Assembly: GCA_900319655.1 (NCBI GenBank)
Contig: ONPH01000050.1
Coordinates: 1-7,957 of the forward strand
DNA: 7,957 nt
Direction of reading: 5' to 3'
From: an uncultured Eubacteriales bacterium
GTDB taxonomy: Bacteria > Bacillota > Clostridia > Oscillospirales > Acutalibacteraceae
The first letter of the stretch is position 1. Each line of letters opens with the position of its first letter. The notes under the pieces were generated by a model. That model saw only the letters and a list, made by a program, of their open reading frames with translations, did no database searches and was not told the DNA's origin. Of the stretch, positions 1 to 7,226 are shown piece after piece. The position numbers and the translations under genes were made by a program.

Positions 1-3000
1 TCGCTAAGGTCGCTCAGGTTAAGGTCAATGTCTATAATGTCCGCGACAGCGTAAACGAAATCAAGAACGGCGTTCCCAACGAGCTCGGCGCGGACGCTTA
101 TGTCAACGTCAACGTCACAAGCAACTCCATCAACCAAAAGGCGATCATCACCAAGGAGAGCGAGGGCGGCTACTATACAGGCGACTTCGACATCACCTAT
201 AATCCGCACAGCCGTGAGGTAAGCGTGCTTCAGGGCTCAAAGCTCGAAATCTTCGCCCAGCTTCCCCAAAACGGTCAGTATGTGATCAAAAAGGTCGTTT
301 CCAACGGCACGGGCTATCAGAACGTTACGGTAAACAACGTAAACTTTGTCAATGATAACCTACGCGAAACGCTGAATACCGGCAGCGAATCTATCTCTGC
401 CGACAAAACATACGAGCTCAATATTTATATCGAAAAGGCAAAGTCGATATTTACAAGAGCTACGAACGACAATAACGGCACAGGTACTTATACGAGCGGC
501 AGCGTTACAATGCGCGGCGAAAACAGCGAGACGGGAGTGATTCCGTTTACTAAGATTCATCCCGCTTCGGCTAATCCGCAGCACCCCGAGTACTATGACG
601 CTGTAACGACAAGCAGCAGCCTCGACTACACAACCGAGGCAAAGTGCGTCCGCGGTACAGCTCTTACATTCGATGTTAAACCGCAAAGCAACTACACGAT
701 TAAGTCCGTAACCGTCAAGAAGGGCTCGGATAAGAGCACAGCGACTAACGCCGGTTTCTCACAGCAGAGCACAGCCTCCGATGGCACTGTTACATACAAA
801 ATTACCGATACAATGCCTTATTACAGCAATCTCTATATCGACGTTGAGTTTGAGGTTGTTGAAACAGGTACCATCACCATTGATTATCAGTATTCGGACG
901 ATTTTGTACACTACAAAAATCTTTTCGACCCGACCGAAGGCATTAGTGAAATGAGCGTAAGCTCATACCTCCCGGGCGTCGCGCAGCACAAGATCACCGA
1001 TTTGATAGCGGGAGATTCCTTCGACAGCAAGAGCGGCATCACCTATGACAGCTCCGAAACCACCTACAAATTCAAATCCCTTGCGGGCAACCGATTCAGC
1101 GTGAGCAGCACCGTTTACAGCAACGGAAGGTGGTATATTCCCGTTGAGGGAGAGTGCTATACCTACGATAACAATACAAATAAGATTGTCGAGCAGATTT
1201 CCTCAATCAACCGCACAAACTGCGGACAGGATCACATCATTAAGGCTAATGATGACTTGACCTATCATTACCGCCTTGTTCCAATGGCGAGAATCGGCGA
1301 TATTGTAGTTCTCAACAACTGCTACGACAACACTCCCGAGGGAGTTTATAAGGAGGACAGCGGCGCTGTAAGCGTTCAGGCGCACTTTACAAATGCGGAG
1401 AATTATAATCCGCAGATTCAGCACGCGATGATGCAGTACCCGAGCTGCAGCTGGACAGACAGCGCGAGCCTCAGCTACAACGCCGATATCGTAGCGGGTT
1501 CGGTTATCGACTCGGTAACGGTCGACTATAAGAATATGGTTAAGCCGGGAACGATCAAGAATGTTATCATCAAGGAATATGAGAAGTCGAGCGTTTCGAT
1601 GTATTATGATAACAAGTACGCGGACTACGCGGACAAAGAGCCCACCCGCACTTGGACTCTTACAAAGAGCGTAAGCGATTCCAATGATGATACTTATATC
1701 TATAAGCCCGGAGAAACAATAACAGTCCTGCACGATATGGACTACCGCGTTTTCGTGGATTACGACCGCATAGATGTTCATTCGTCAATCAGCGGCTCCG
1801 GCAGCGGATATGTGAAGTCGTATCTGTTCTATGTCAATAATGCAAGTGATATCAACCTTTCCGCTTCTCAGGATAGCTACGAAAGGGTAACGACCAACCG
1901 TTACGACGAGAGTATCAAGAGCAAAACCTCCGCATACTATGTTCTTGTTTCCGATTTGCCGAGCGACGAGCTGTCGCTGAACTATGCACAGTTCAGGGAT
2001 TATTCGGATTATAACAATCCCTCGGATATTCTGCAAACGCTAAAGGACAGCTACAAGACAAGGACAAATTCAAGCGGCGTAACAAAGTATTATTACTACT
2101 ATAAGATCAACGACAATAAAACGAATCCGATTGTAAACACGCTTCGGTTTACTGTTTACACCAACCTAAAGACCGATAACCCGACTGTCGTTGAGGAGGA
2201 TCTCGACTGCAACATCACCGTTGAGCAGTGGAACCGCGATACATATGACGGCAACTATGTTGCCGCTTCCAACCAGAGCGCGACATTCTCGGTCGAAAAC
2301 GGAAAGGTGCTTAGAAAGAACAGTAAAGCAGGCGAGGACGCAAACCCGATAACCATCAGCACGGCAACGGGATATATGTATTCCGAAAAGAAAACCGAGC
2401 TTACAATTACACCGAATCCCGCCGAGGGCTACAACGTGGAGAAGGTAGATATTGTCGACGGAAGTACGGGTACATATTATCCGAACAGTCAGGGTATTAT
2501 TACCCATACGCTTTCAAGGTCGGATGTCACAATCAAGATTTACTACAGCAGACCTCTCCTGCGAATTTCCTCAACCAATGAAGGCAATGAAGGTAAGGCA
2601 GTTGTGGATGTTGTAAACAATACAACAGGCTCAACAGAAACCATCCTTACCAAGAATACCTTTACAAACGGAACATTTGTCACCAAGAACGATGACGCTC
2701 AGGTTATCATAAAGCCTCTTCAATATGAGTCCGAGGGAGGAGTACAGAAGTACTACAAGGTAGCCTCAATCCGTATCGGCGACGCGTTCAACAATACGCT
2801 CACAGCTTACACGGACGCCGACGGCGACGTTGCGAACGATGACTATACCGTTACAAAGGCTGTTGATGACAGCGAGTACGTTCTGACTCTGAATAATGTT
2901 CAGAAGGATAAGTACATCTTCATTCAGCTGGTAGGCGACCAAAGGATATTAAGCTCCAATTTACAGGTCAATCAGCAAATCCGCTATGCCGGAACGACTG

Positions 3001-4442
3001 ATTTTGTGGATTGTTCCGAGGGCTCTTACGGTGCAGTCAAGGCAACAGGTACCCTTAACGGAAACAATACTCCGCTCAACTTCTACGGAACGGATTATTC
3101 GGAATACACCTTCAATGACAGGGCGAGTGTAGAGGGTACGGTTATCGACAAGACCGCGCTTTCATTTGAAGCAACCGCTCCCGAAGGCTACGAGGTTATC
3201 GGCGTAGAGGCTGTTATGAACGGCGAGAATATAACCGTAAAAAAAGCCGACGGTAAGTACAGCCTCGCAAATACCGCTCCGGATTCAGGTACGACGGTTG
3301 TAACCGTTAAGTACGGTATAAAGCAGACCGACTTTACTCTTAAATACAAATACTACAGCCGTGAGTGGAACGCCGACAAGGAGAGCAACTACGAGAATAC
3401 CGGAAAGGTTATCGGTTCAAATACAACCCCCGACAAGACTTACACAGTTAACGTAAGCCTCACTGACGCTCAGCTAATCGGCGATAAGCCGATAAAGAAA
3501 GTTCTTGTAGATAATGCTCCGGCGATTGAGGATCTTTACAAAGATTGTAAATGGAAGTTTGACGATGCTCACGTTGAGTATAACGGCAACGAAGTTACGA
3601 TTACTCCCGATCAGCCCGCCAAGACCTACACTGTTAAATTCTTTAAGAACAACGGTGAGCAAAACGAGTTTGAAACAATAACTCAGGTAAAGCTCAATAG
3701 TCTTGTTAAGAAGGACGGCAAGTTTATTACAGCTGAAAAAACTTTGGGCGGCAGCGATTTTGCTTACTGGCTGATTAATAAAGCAGGTACAAACAAAGAA
3801 GTTGCTAAGTGCTACTCTGCTGAGTTCAATTATCGTGTAACTGCTGACATTGATGTAATAGCATATTACGGCGCAAAGGCTAAGTCTATTACCATCAGCG
3901 ACCCGAAGTTTACCCGCGAGCAGACTGATGACGGAAACGGCAACATAACAGATAAGCTGTTTACAGACTTTATCCTGTCATATATGGAGGATAACGGAAA
4001 ATTGTTTAATCCTTCAACCGCGGCAAGCGAAGGCGTCGAAACTCTCGAAGGTTATGAGTCGGGACTTGTGGTCGAGTTCGACAGTACAATAAAGCTCGAA
4101 CGTAAAGATGAAACGGGACATAAGCTAACCGATGAGGAAAAGGTTATTTTCCCTGCGGAAGATACCGTAAGTAAGAATACGATTATCAGCTTTATTAATG
4201 GCGAGAAACCGACACTGCCGAGTACAAGAACACTGATTAATCTCCCTGTAAACAACAGCAGTTATAATAATAAAAACAGAGTGAATAAGGTTCTGGATTT
4301 CAACAACAGCGAAAACGCTCGCCATACTGTTCTCAGAGCGTACTATTACGTTATTGATAAGGATGGTAATGTAGAACTTACAGATCCGGTATACTTCTAT
4401 CTGTACGATATTGGTAATTCCGACTCATCAACCGAAGAATAA
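1..4442 (+). CDS. Giant multidomain surface protein with InlB-type B-repeat-like domains, 5'-truncated by window
   Basis: The frame is open from the left edge (first full codon at position 3) to TAA at 4440-4442, giving 1479 visible residues. A GTG at 225 is internal, because the 74 codons before it continue the same kind of sequence. The protein is rich in Thr, Ser, Asn, Tyr, Asp and Val, with a run of five Tyr at 2088-2102. Several stretches resemble divergent InlB B-repeats (hydrophobic strand, then P..GY.V..V, then a strand ending in V.Y or I.Y): visible residues about 210-285, 796-850, 1041-1105. Related beta modules sit near 885-981 and 1110-1158. Residues 1207-1293 hold an FAYW...AKCY..EFNY module. 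The last ~185 residues form a region I do not recognise, ending in an acidic SDSSTEE tail. No LPXTG motif, transmembrane anchor or dockerin is visible. The likely role, inferred, is adhesion or surface-layer function outside the cell. Its signal peptide would lie upstream of the window. Confidence 0.85.
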   Translation, partial: AKVAQVKVNVYNVRDSVNEIKNGVPNELGADAYVNVNVTSNSINQKAIITKESEGGYYTGDFDITYNPHSREVSVLQGSKLEIFAQLPQNGQYVIKKVVSNGTGYQNVTVNNVNFVNDNLRETLNTGSESISADKTYELNIYIEKAKSIFTRATNDNNGTGTYTSGSVTMRGENSETGVIPFTKIHPASANPQHPEYYDAVTTSSSLDYTTEAKCVRGTALTFDVKPQSNYTIKSVTVKKGSDKSTATNAGFSQQSTASDGTVTYKITDTMPYYSNLYIDVEFEVVETGTITIDYQYSDDFVHYKNLFDPTEGISEMSVSSYLPGVAQHKITDLIAGDSFDSKSGITYDSSETTYKFKSLAGNRFSVSSTVYSNGRWYIPVEGECYTYDNNTNKIVEQISSINRTNCGQDHIIKANDDLTYHYRLVPMARIGDIVVLNNCYDNTPEGVYKEDSGAVSVQAHFTNAENYNPQIQHAMMQYPSCSWTDSASLSYNADIVAGSVIDSVTVDYKNMVKPGTIKNVIIKEYEKSSVSMYYDNKYADYADKEPTRTWTLTKSVSDSNDDTYIYKPGETITVLHDMDYRVFVDYDRIDVHSSISGSGSGYVKSYLFYVNNASDINLSASQDSYERVTTNRYDESIKSKTSAYYVLVSDLPSDELSLNYAQFRDYSDYNNPSDILQTLKDSYKTRTNSSGVTKYYYYYKINDNKTNPIVNTLRFTVYTNLKTDNPTVVEEDLDCNITVEQWNRDTYDGNYVAASNQSATFSVENGKVLRKNSKAGEDANPITISTATGYMYSEKKTELTITPNPAEGYNVEKVDIVDGSTGTYYPNSQGIITHTLSRSDVTIKIYYSRPLLRISSTNEGNEGKAVVDVVNNTTGSTETILTKNTFTNGTFVTKNDDAQVIIKPLQYESEGGVQKYYKVASIRIGDAFNNTLTAYTDADGDVANDDYTVTKAVDDSEYVLTLNNVQKDKYIFIQLVGDQRILSSNLQVNQQIRYAGTTDFVDCSEGSYGAVKATGTLNGNNTPLNFYGTDYSEYTFNDRASVEGTVIDKTALSFEATAPEGYEVIGVEAVMNGENITVKKADGKYSLANTAPDSGTTVVTVKYGIKQTDFTLKYKYYSREWNADKESNYENTGKVIGSNTTPDKTYTVNVSLTDAQLIGDKPIKKVLVDNAPAIEDLYKDCKWKFDDAHVEYNGNEVTITPDQPAKTYTVKFFKNNGEQNEFETITQVKLNSLVKKDGKFITAEKTLGGSDFAYWLINKAGTNKEVAKCYSAEFNYRVTADIDVIAYYGAKAKSITISDPKFTREQTDDGNGNITDKLFTDFILSYMEDNGKLFNPSTAASEGVETLEGYESGLVVEFDSTIKLERKDETGHKLTDEEKVIFPAEDTVSKNTIISFINGEKPTLPSTRTLINLPVNNSSYNNKNRVNKVLDFNNSENARHTVLRAYYYVIDKDGNVELTDPVYFYLYDIGNSDSSTEE

Positions 4443-4447
4443 GGAGG
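4441..4447 (+). promoter_or_regulatory. Strong Shine-Dalgarno for the 50-codon gene
   Basis: AAGGAGG lies six bases before the ATG at 4454 and overlaps the last two bases of the upstream stop codon. It matches the anti-Shine-Dalgarno almost fully and is the strongest site in the window. It is the main evidence that the short frame behind it is translated, probably coupled to termination of the giant gene. Confidence 0.85.
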
Positions 4448-4453
4448 AACAAA

Positions 4454-4606
4454 ATGAAAGAGCAATATTTTAAACCTCTTATAAAAACGGAAGAACTGCT
4501 TAAAGCTGATGTTCTGTTGTCAAGCAACCCGAAAGAAGCGACTACGGTAGTGAATCCCGAGGCTACAATAAAAAGTGACGGCGATTCGTCGCACATAGGA
4601 ATTTAA
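4454..4606 (+). CDS. Small 50-residue peptide of unknown function
   Basis: ATG at 4454 to TAA at 4604-4606 encodes 50 residues starting MKEQYFKPLIKTEELLKADV and ending SDGDSSHIGI. Support for a real gene: an AAGGAGG site at optimal spacing, 11 bases after the giant gene's stop, and a stop two bases before the next ATG, so the interval is filled exactly. The peptide has no signal sequence, membrane segment or Cys. The N-terminal half is likely helical (KTEELLKAD), and the second half is Ser/Thr/Asn/Asp-rich and probably disordered. The pattern Y..P.I...E.....DVL.SS resembles short peptides I recall from Ruminococcus-like Clostridia (K-Y-x-x-P ... E ... DVI-x-x-S) found beside surface-protein genes. 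Their function is not known to me. Options are a cytosolic partner or chaperone of the surface protein, a modified or secreted peptide precursor, or a coupling leader for the downstream gene. Confidence 0.75.
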   Translation: MKEQYFKPLIKTEELLKADVLLSSNPKEATTVVNPEATIKSDGDSSHIGI

Positions 4607-4608
4607 CG

Positions 4609-6207
4609 ATGAATATATTGAAAAAACCTTTATCTATTCTGCTCTCAATTCTCTTAATAGCCGCGGCTTCTACCGCGGCTATGGCGGAGACCTACTTCTC
4701 CGACGGCGAATTTGAGTTTGTAAAAACCGACAAGGGTAACGCGCTTATTACTGGCTGCGAGCTCACCGACGAGAGCATTACCATTCCCGAGTTTGTGCTC
4801 GATTATCCGATTGCGGGTATCGGCGACTACGCTTTTATGAATATGCCGACGCTAAGAACGGTGACAATGCCCGTGGCGGTCGTTTCAATCGGCGAATATG
4901 CTTTTGCCGAGAACGCTCAGCTTGAAAGCGTGAGGATTCCGAAGTATTGCGACAACATCGCATCCACCGCGTTTGCTAATTCTCCAAACGTGAAAATCAT
5001 CGGCTACAGCGATTCCTACGCAAAAACATACGCCGAGGAAAACAATCTAAAATTTGAATCGGCAGACAGCTCCAAACCCGAAACCGAGGTTAAAGCTCTT
5101 GAAGGCGAGGACGCCGATTACGCAAAGAAGCTTATTTCTCAAAGCGGCGAAGAATTCGTCGGCGTATATGTAGTAAGCGGTTCGGGCGAGGTGCGTTTGC
5201 CTGTCACTTCGCGTGATGATAAGGTCTATGTTCTGACCGTTATTCATAACGGCGACGGAACTACATCAGCCTCAATCGACTATGTTAAAACAGCCTATCA
5301 GGACGGCTATGCTGTGTTCAGAGCCGACGGTTCGGGGAAATATGTTGTATCAAGCGTAACGGTCTCCACCGAGCCTGCTTCAACCGAGCCGAGTGAGCCG
5401 AGCTCCTCAGATGTTACTAATCCCACCGAAACCGTACAGCCAACCTCCGAAACTGTCACAACCGAGCCGATTTCTGAAACGGCAGAGCCCACTCAAACGG
5501 TGACAGCAACAGCTCCGACAGACGCGACCGAGCCCGCTTCAACCGAGCCGAGTGAAACGGGTTCCTCAGAGGTTACCAATCCCGCTGAAACCGTACAGCC
5601 AACCTCCGAAGCTGTCACTACCGAGCCTTTTCCCGAAACAGCAGAGCCTACCGAAACAGAGACAGCAGCTTCGACAGACGTGACCGAGCCGACAACAGGC
5701 GTGGTTAACAAGCCGACGTTTTCCGAGCCAAAGCTCATTAAAACGAGTTTTATGCTCAAAGCCGGAAAAACCGCGACCCTCAAGGTAACAGATGGAAAGG
5801 TCAAGAGCTGGAAATCCTCGAAAAAGTCGGTAGCAACCGTAAAGAACGGCAAGGTAACTGCTCTTAAAAAAGGAAACGCTGTTGTTACCGCAACGCTGAC
5901 AAACGGCAAAAAGCTCACCTGCAAGGTCAAGGTTATATCCTCACCGATAATAAAAATCGGGAAGAAAAATTATAATAAGAAGATTACCTATTCAGTAAAG
6001 CGAAATAAAAAACTTATTGTTAAAATTACAGGTAAAGCTTCAAGCGTTAATAATAAATACAAAACCTCAAATAAAAAAATCGCCAAGATTATCTCAAAGC
6101 TATCAGCTAAAAAGTTGACTATCAAAGCGTATAAAAACAAAGGCAAAGCCGTCGTAACCCTCAAGGTTAACGGCGTGGTGTTTAAAATAAAAGTTAAAGT
6201 TGTTTAA
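4609..6207 (+). CDS. Secreted BspA-like leucine-rich-repeat protein with TEP linker and Big_2-like domains
   Basis: 532 residues. The start ATG at 4609 follows TAGGA (4596-4600) with 8 bases spacing, inside the end of the small gene. The signal peptide is residues 1-26, with probable cleavage AMA|E. Residues about 57-125 are LRR_5/BspA-type repeats (I.IP..., IGDYAF, IGEYAFAEN, L..V.IP), capped by VKIIGYSDSYAKTYAEENN (128-146), the usual end of such arrays. Residues about 155-252 form a beta domain ending DGSGKYVVSSV, like domains seen next to linkers in Firmicutes surface proteins. Residues about 253-365 are a Thr/Glu/Pro/Ser linker containing a tandem duplication. Residues 379-442 are a Big_2-like Ig domain (W.SS..SVATV..GKVTAL.KG.A.VTA), and 443-532 a degenerate second one, extremely Lys-rich. 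It is probably exported and kept at the wall, with the basic C-terminus contacting anionic wall polymers (inference). No sortase motif or enzyme domain is visible. Confidence 0.9.
   Translation: MNILKKPLSILLSILLIAAASTAAMAETYFSDGEFEFVKTDKGNALITGCELTDESITIPEFVLDYPIAGIGDYAFMNMPTLRTVTMPVAVVSIGEYAFAENAQLESVRIPKYCDNIASTAFANSPNVKIIGYSDSYAKTYAEENNLKFESADSSKPETEVKALEGEDADYAKKLISQSGEEFVGVYVVSGSGEVRLPVTSRDDKVYVLTVIHNGDGTTSASIDYVKTAYQDGYAVFRADGSGKYVVSSVTVSTEPASTEPSEPSSSDVTNPTETVQPTSETVTTEPISETAEPTQTVTATAPTDATEPASTEPSETGSSEVTNPAETVQPTSEAVTTEPFPETAEPTETETAASTDVTEPTTGVVNKPTFSEPKLIKTSFMLKAGKTATLKVTDGKVKSWKSSKKSVATVKNGKVTALKKGNAVVTATLTNGKKLTCKVKVISSPIIKIGKKNYNKKITYSVKRNKKLIVKITGKASSVNNKYKTSNKKIAKIISKLSAKKLTIKAYKNKGKAVVTLKVNGVVFKIKVKVV
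5374..5688 (+). repeat. Two-unit tandem duplication encoding the Thr/Glu/Pro linker
   Basis: Unit 1 is 5374-5532 (53 codons) and unit 2 is 5533-5688 (52 codons). Both begin PASTEPSE and run through VTNP.ETVQPTSE.VTTEP, then ETAEPT, to a final TE. The nucleotides are also conserved, for example ACCGTACAGCCAACCTCCGA occurs in both. Both units remain in frame. The segment is probably an extended, possibly glycosylated spacer lifting the LRR part away from the wall. Confidence 0.9.
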
Positions 6208-6210
6208 AAG

Positions 6211-6227
6211 GTGATTCAGAGAATCAC
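6211..6227 (+). other. Perfect 7-bp hairpin just after the LRR gene
   Basis: GTGATTC (6211-6217), loop AGA, GAATCAC (6221-6227). It begins four bases after the stop codon. It is followed by TCCTTCTT rather than a clean T run, so it is a weak terminator at best; it could protect the mRNA 3' end. Confidence 0.5.
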
Positions 6228-6236
6228 TCCTTCTTA

Positions 6237-6270
6237 TGCCTCTCTGAGCACTGACCCGTTTAGAGAGGCA
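6237..6270 (+). terminator. Hairpin upstream of the Big-only gene, possible attenuator
   Basis: TGCCTCTCT (6237-6245) pairs perfectly with AGAGAGGCA (6262-6270). Counting G.U pairs, the stem extends inward to 13 pairs, leaving loop 6250-6257. CAGTTTT follows, giving a short T tract. It ends ten bases before the Shine-Dalgarno of the next gene. It may be an inefficient intrinsic terminator lowering expression of the last gene, or an mRNA-processing structure. Confidence 0.5.
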
Positions 6271-6290
6271 CAGTTTTACAGAGGTGTTTT

Positions 6291-7004
6291 ATGAAAAAAT
6301 TTATTAGTATATTTTTAACAGTTGCTATGTTATTTGGTATAACCTTGATTAACGTAAATGCTGCCGATACAGAATACAAGCTCAAAGCGGGCGAGACTAT
6401 GAGCATTAGCATAAAGGGTACGGAGCTTGAATCCGCGCAGTCCTCCGCTCCGAAGGTGGCAAAGGTTAAAGACAAGACGATTACCGCGTTAACAAAAGGT
6501 AATGCTGTGATAACTGCAAAACTGAAAAATGGCAAGACGCTTGAGTATAAAATTACGGTAACATCTAACCCGAAAATCATTGGAAAGAAAAAGAAAGCTG
6601 AGAAAAACAGTACTTTTAAAATTGACGTAAAAGGCGCCGCAACTAAGATAAAATATTCCTCAAGCAAGCCGAAAGTCGCCAAAATCACATCCGACGGAGT
6701 AATTACAACCAAAAAGGTCGGCAATACCGTTATAAAGGCAAAAGTTAACGGTAAAACCCTCAGCTTCAAGCTCAAAGTTTATGTTAAAAAGATTGTTAAC
6801 CGCTATAAGGAAACCTTTAAAAAGGGCTACACCTATATGCTTTACTATTCCGAGGTCGGCAAAACTCCGACTATCGTTTCCGACAATCCGAAAGTTGTCA
6901 AGGTGACAAAAAGCGGTAAGCTTAAAGCGAAAAAGCGGGGGAAAGCCACGGTAACGTTCTCGCACAAAAACGCTAAGGCGATTGTGAAAATAACAGTAAA
7001 GTAA
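6291..7004 (+). CDS. Secreted protein built of three Big_2-like Ig domains
   Basis: 237 residues. The start ATG at 6291 follows AGAGGTG (6280-6286) with a rather short four-base spacer. The signal peptide is residues 1-24 (MKK, hydrophobic core, VNA|A). The mature part is three Big_2-like repeats: about 27-91 (K.GET..I, SSAPKVAKV, TITALTKGNAVITAKL), 92-163 (STFKIDV, SSSKPKVAKITSDGVITTKKVGNTVIKAK) and 164-237 (GYTYMLY, SDNPKVVKVTKSGKLKAKKRGKATVTF). It ends right after the third repeat, with no anchor motif. Lys content is very high, so the mature protein should be strongly basic and may bind the wall non-covalently (inference). Repeat 1 is clearly related to the Big domain of the upstream gene: 15 of 20 residues match between T65-L84 here and T417-L436 there. 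It may be the last gene of the operon. No convincing terminator follows it. Confidence 0.88.
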   Translation: MKKFISIFLTVAMLFGITLINVNAADTEYKLKAGETMSISIKGTELESAQSSAPKVAKVKDKTITALTKGNAVITAKLKNGKTLEYKITVTSNPKIIGKKKKAEKNSTFKIDVKGAATKIKYSSSKPKVAKITSDGVITTKKVGNTVIKAKVNGKTLSFKLKVYVKKIVNRYKETFKKGYTYMLYYSEVGKTPTIVSDNPKVVKVTKSGKLKAKKRGKATVTFSHKNAKAIVKITVK

Positions 7005-7175
7005 AAGAACAGGGACGGAATCATGAAGAAACTGTCCTATCCTTTTGTGTGACAACAGCAAGAAACTGTCTCCGCATTGTTTCGCCTCTGTGTGCGGTTT
7101 GGTTGCTTTGTCGAGAAAAGTAATCGAAAAATCAAATAAAACGCGCCACAGGCGATTTGTGAGCAAAATAAAGGG
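7005..7175. other. Non-coding interval with a short direct repeat
   Basis: No supported gene is present. AAGAAACTGTC occurs twice in direct orientation (7026-7036 and 7060-7070), with AGAACAGGGACGG just before (7006-7018). Read on the minus strand these are GACAGTTTCTT twice and CCGTCCCTGTTCT. This composition resembles the GGGACGG / GGGACAG repeated intergenic elements I recall in Clostridia and other bacteria, sometimes linked to Y1 (REP-associated) transposases. Small stems occur at 7072-7097 (CCGCA / TGCGG) and 7144-7154 (CGCC ACA GGCG). I see no promoter or clear intrinsic terminator. Confidence 0.5.
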
Positions 7176-7197
7176 GGCTCTGTGTCAATAGTTGGGG
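7176..7197. repeat. Putative ISL3 terminal inverted repeat
   Basis: The sequence starts GGCTCTGTGTCAATAG and runs to a GGGG at 7194-7197. The first base could also be 7175 or 7173, since a run of five G precedes the C. TTGGG (7192-7196) and CCCAA (7202-7206) make a small hairpin just inside the end. The partner repeat lies beyond the right edge. Confidence 0.6.
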
Positions 7198-7226
7198 TAA
7201 ACCCAAATAAAATGAAATAGTATATA

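Noticed and set aside
225..227. GTG as the start of the giant gene
   Set aside because: The frame stays open through 74 earlier codons to the left edge with similar Asn/Val-rich sequence, and no ribosome binding site precedes 225. The gene is truncated by the window.
1203..2507. Minus-strand open frames opposite the giant gene (1203-1781, 1785-2036, 2166-2507)
   Set aside because: They lie fully antisense to a convincing coding region, show Cys/Arg/Ile-heavy low-sense composition, and have no recognisable domain.
4380..4442. LPXTG sorting signal or dockerin at the end of the giant protein
   Set aside because: The C-terminus is YLYDIGNSDSSTEE, with no LPXTG, hydrophobic stretch, positive tail or calcium-loop repeats.
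5374..5688. CRISPR-like or VNTR array in the linker
   Set aside because: There are only two long units without unique spacers, fully in frame in a protein-coding linker.
5307..5930. Minus-strand frames opposite the TEP linker
   Set aside because: Their Val/Ser/Gly repetitiveness is simply the mirror of the Thr/Glu/Pro repeat on the plus strand.
6260..7166. Minus-strand frames of 171 and 168 residues over the Big-only gene
   Set aside because: Hydrophobic Phe/Leu/Val-rich translation is the expected antisense of Lys-rich codons. The plus frame has a signal peptide and domain repeats.
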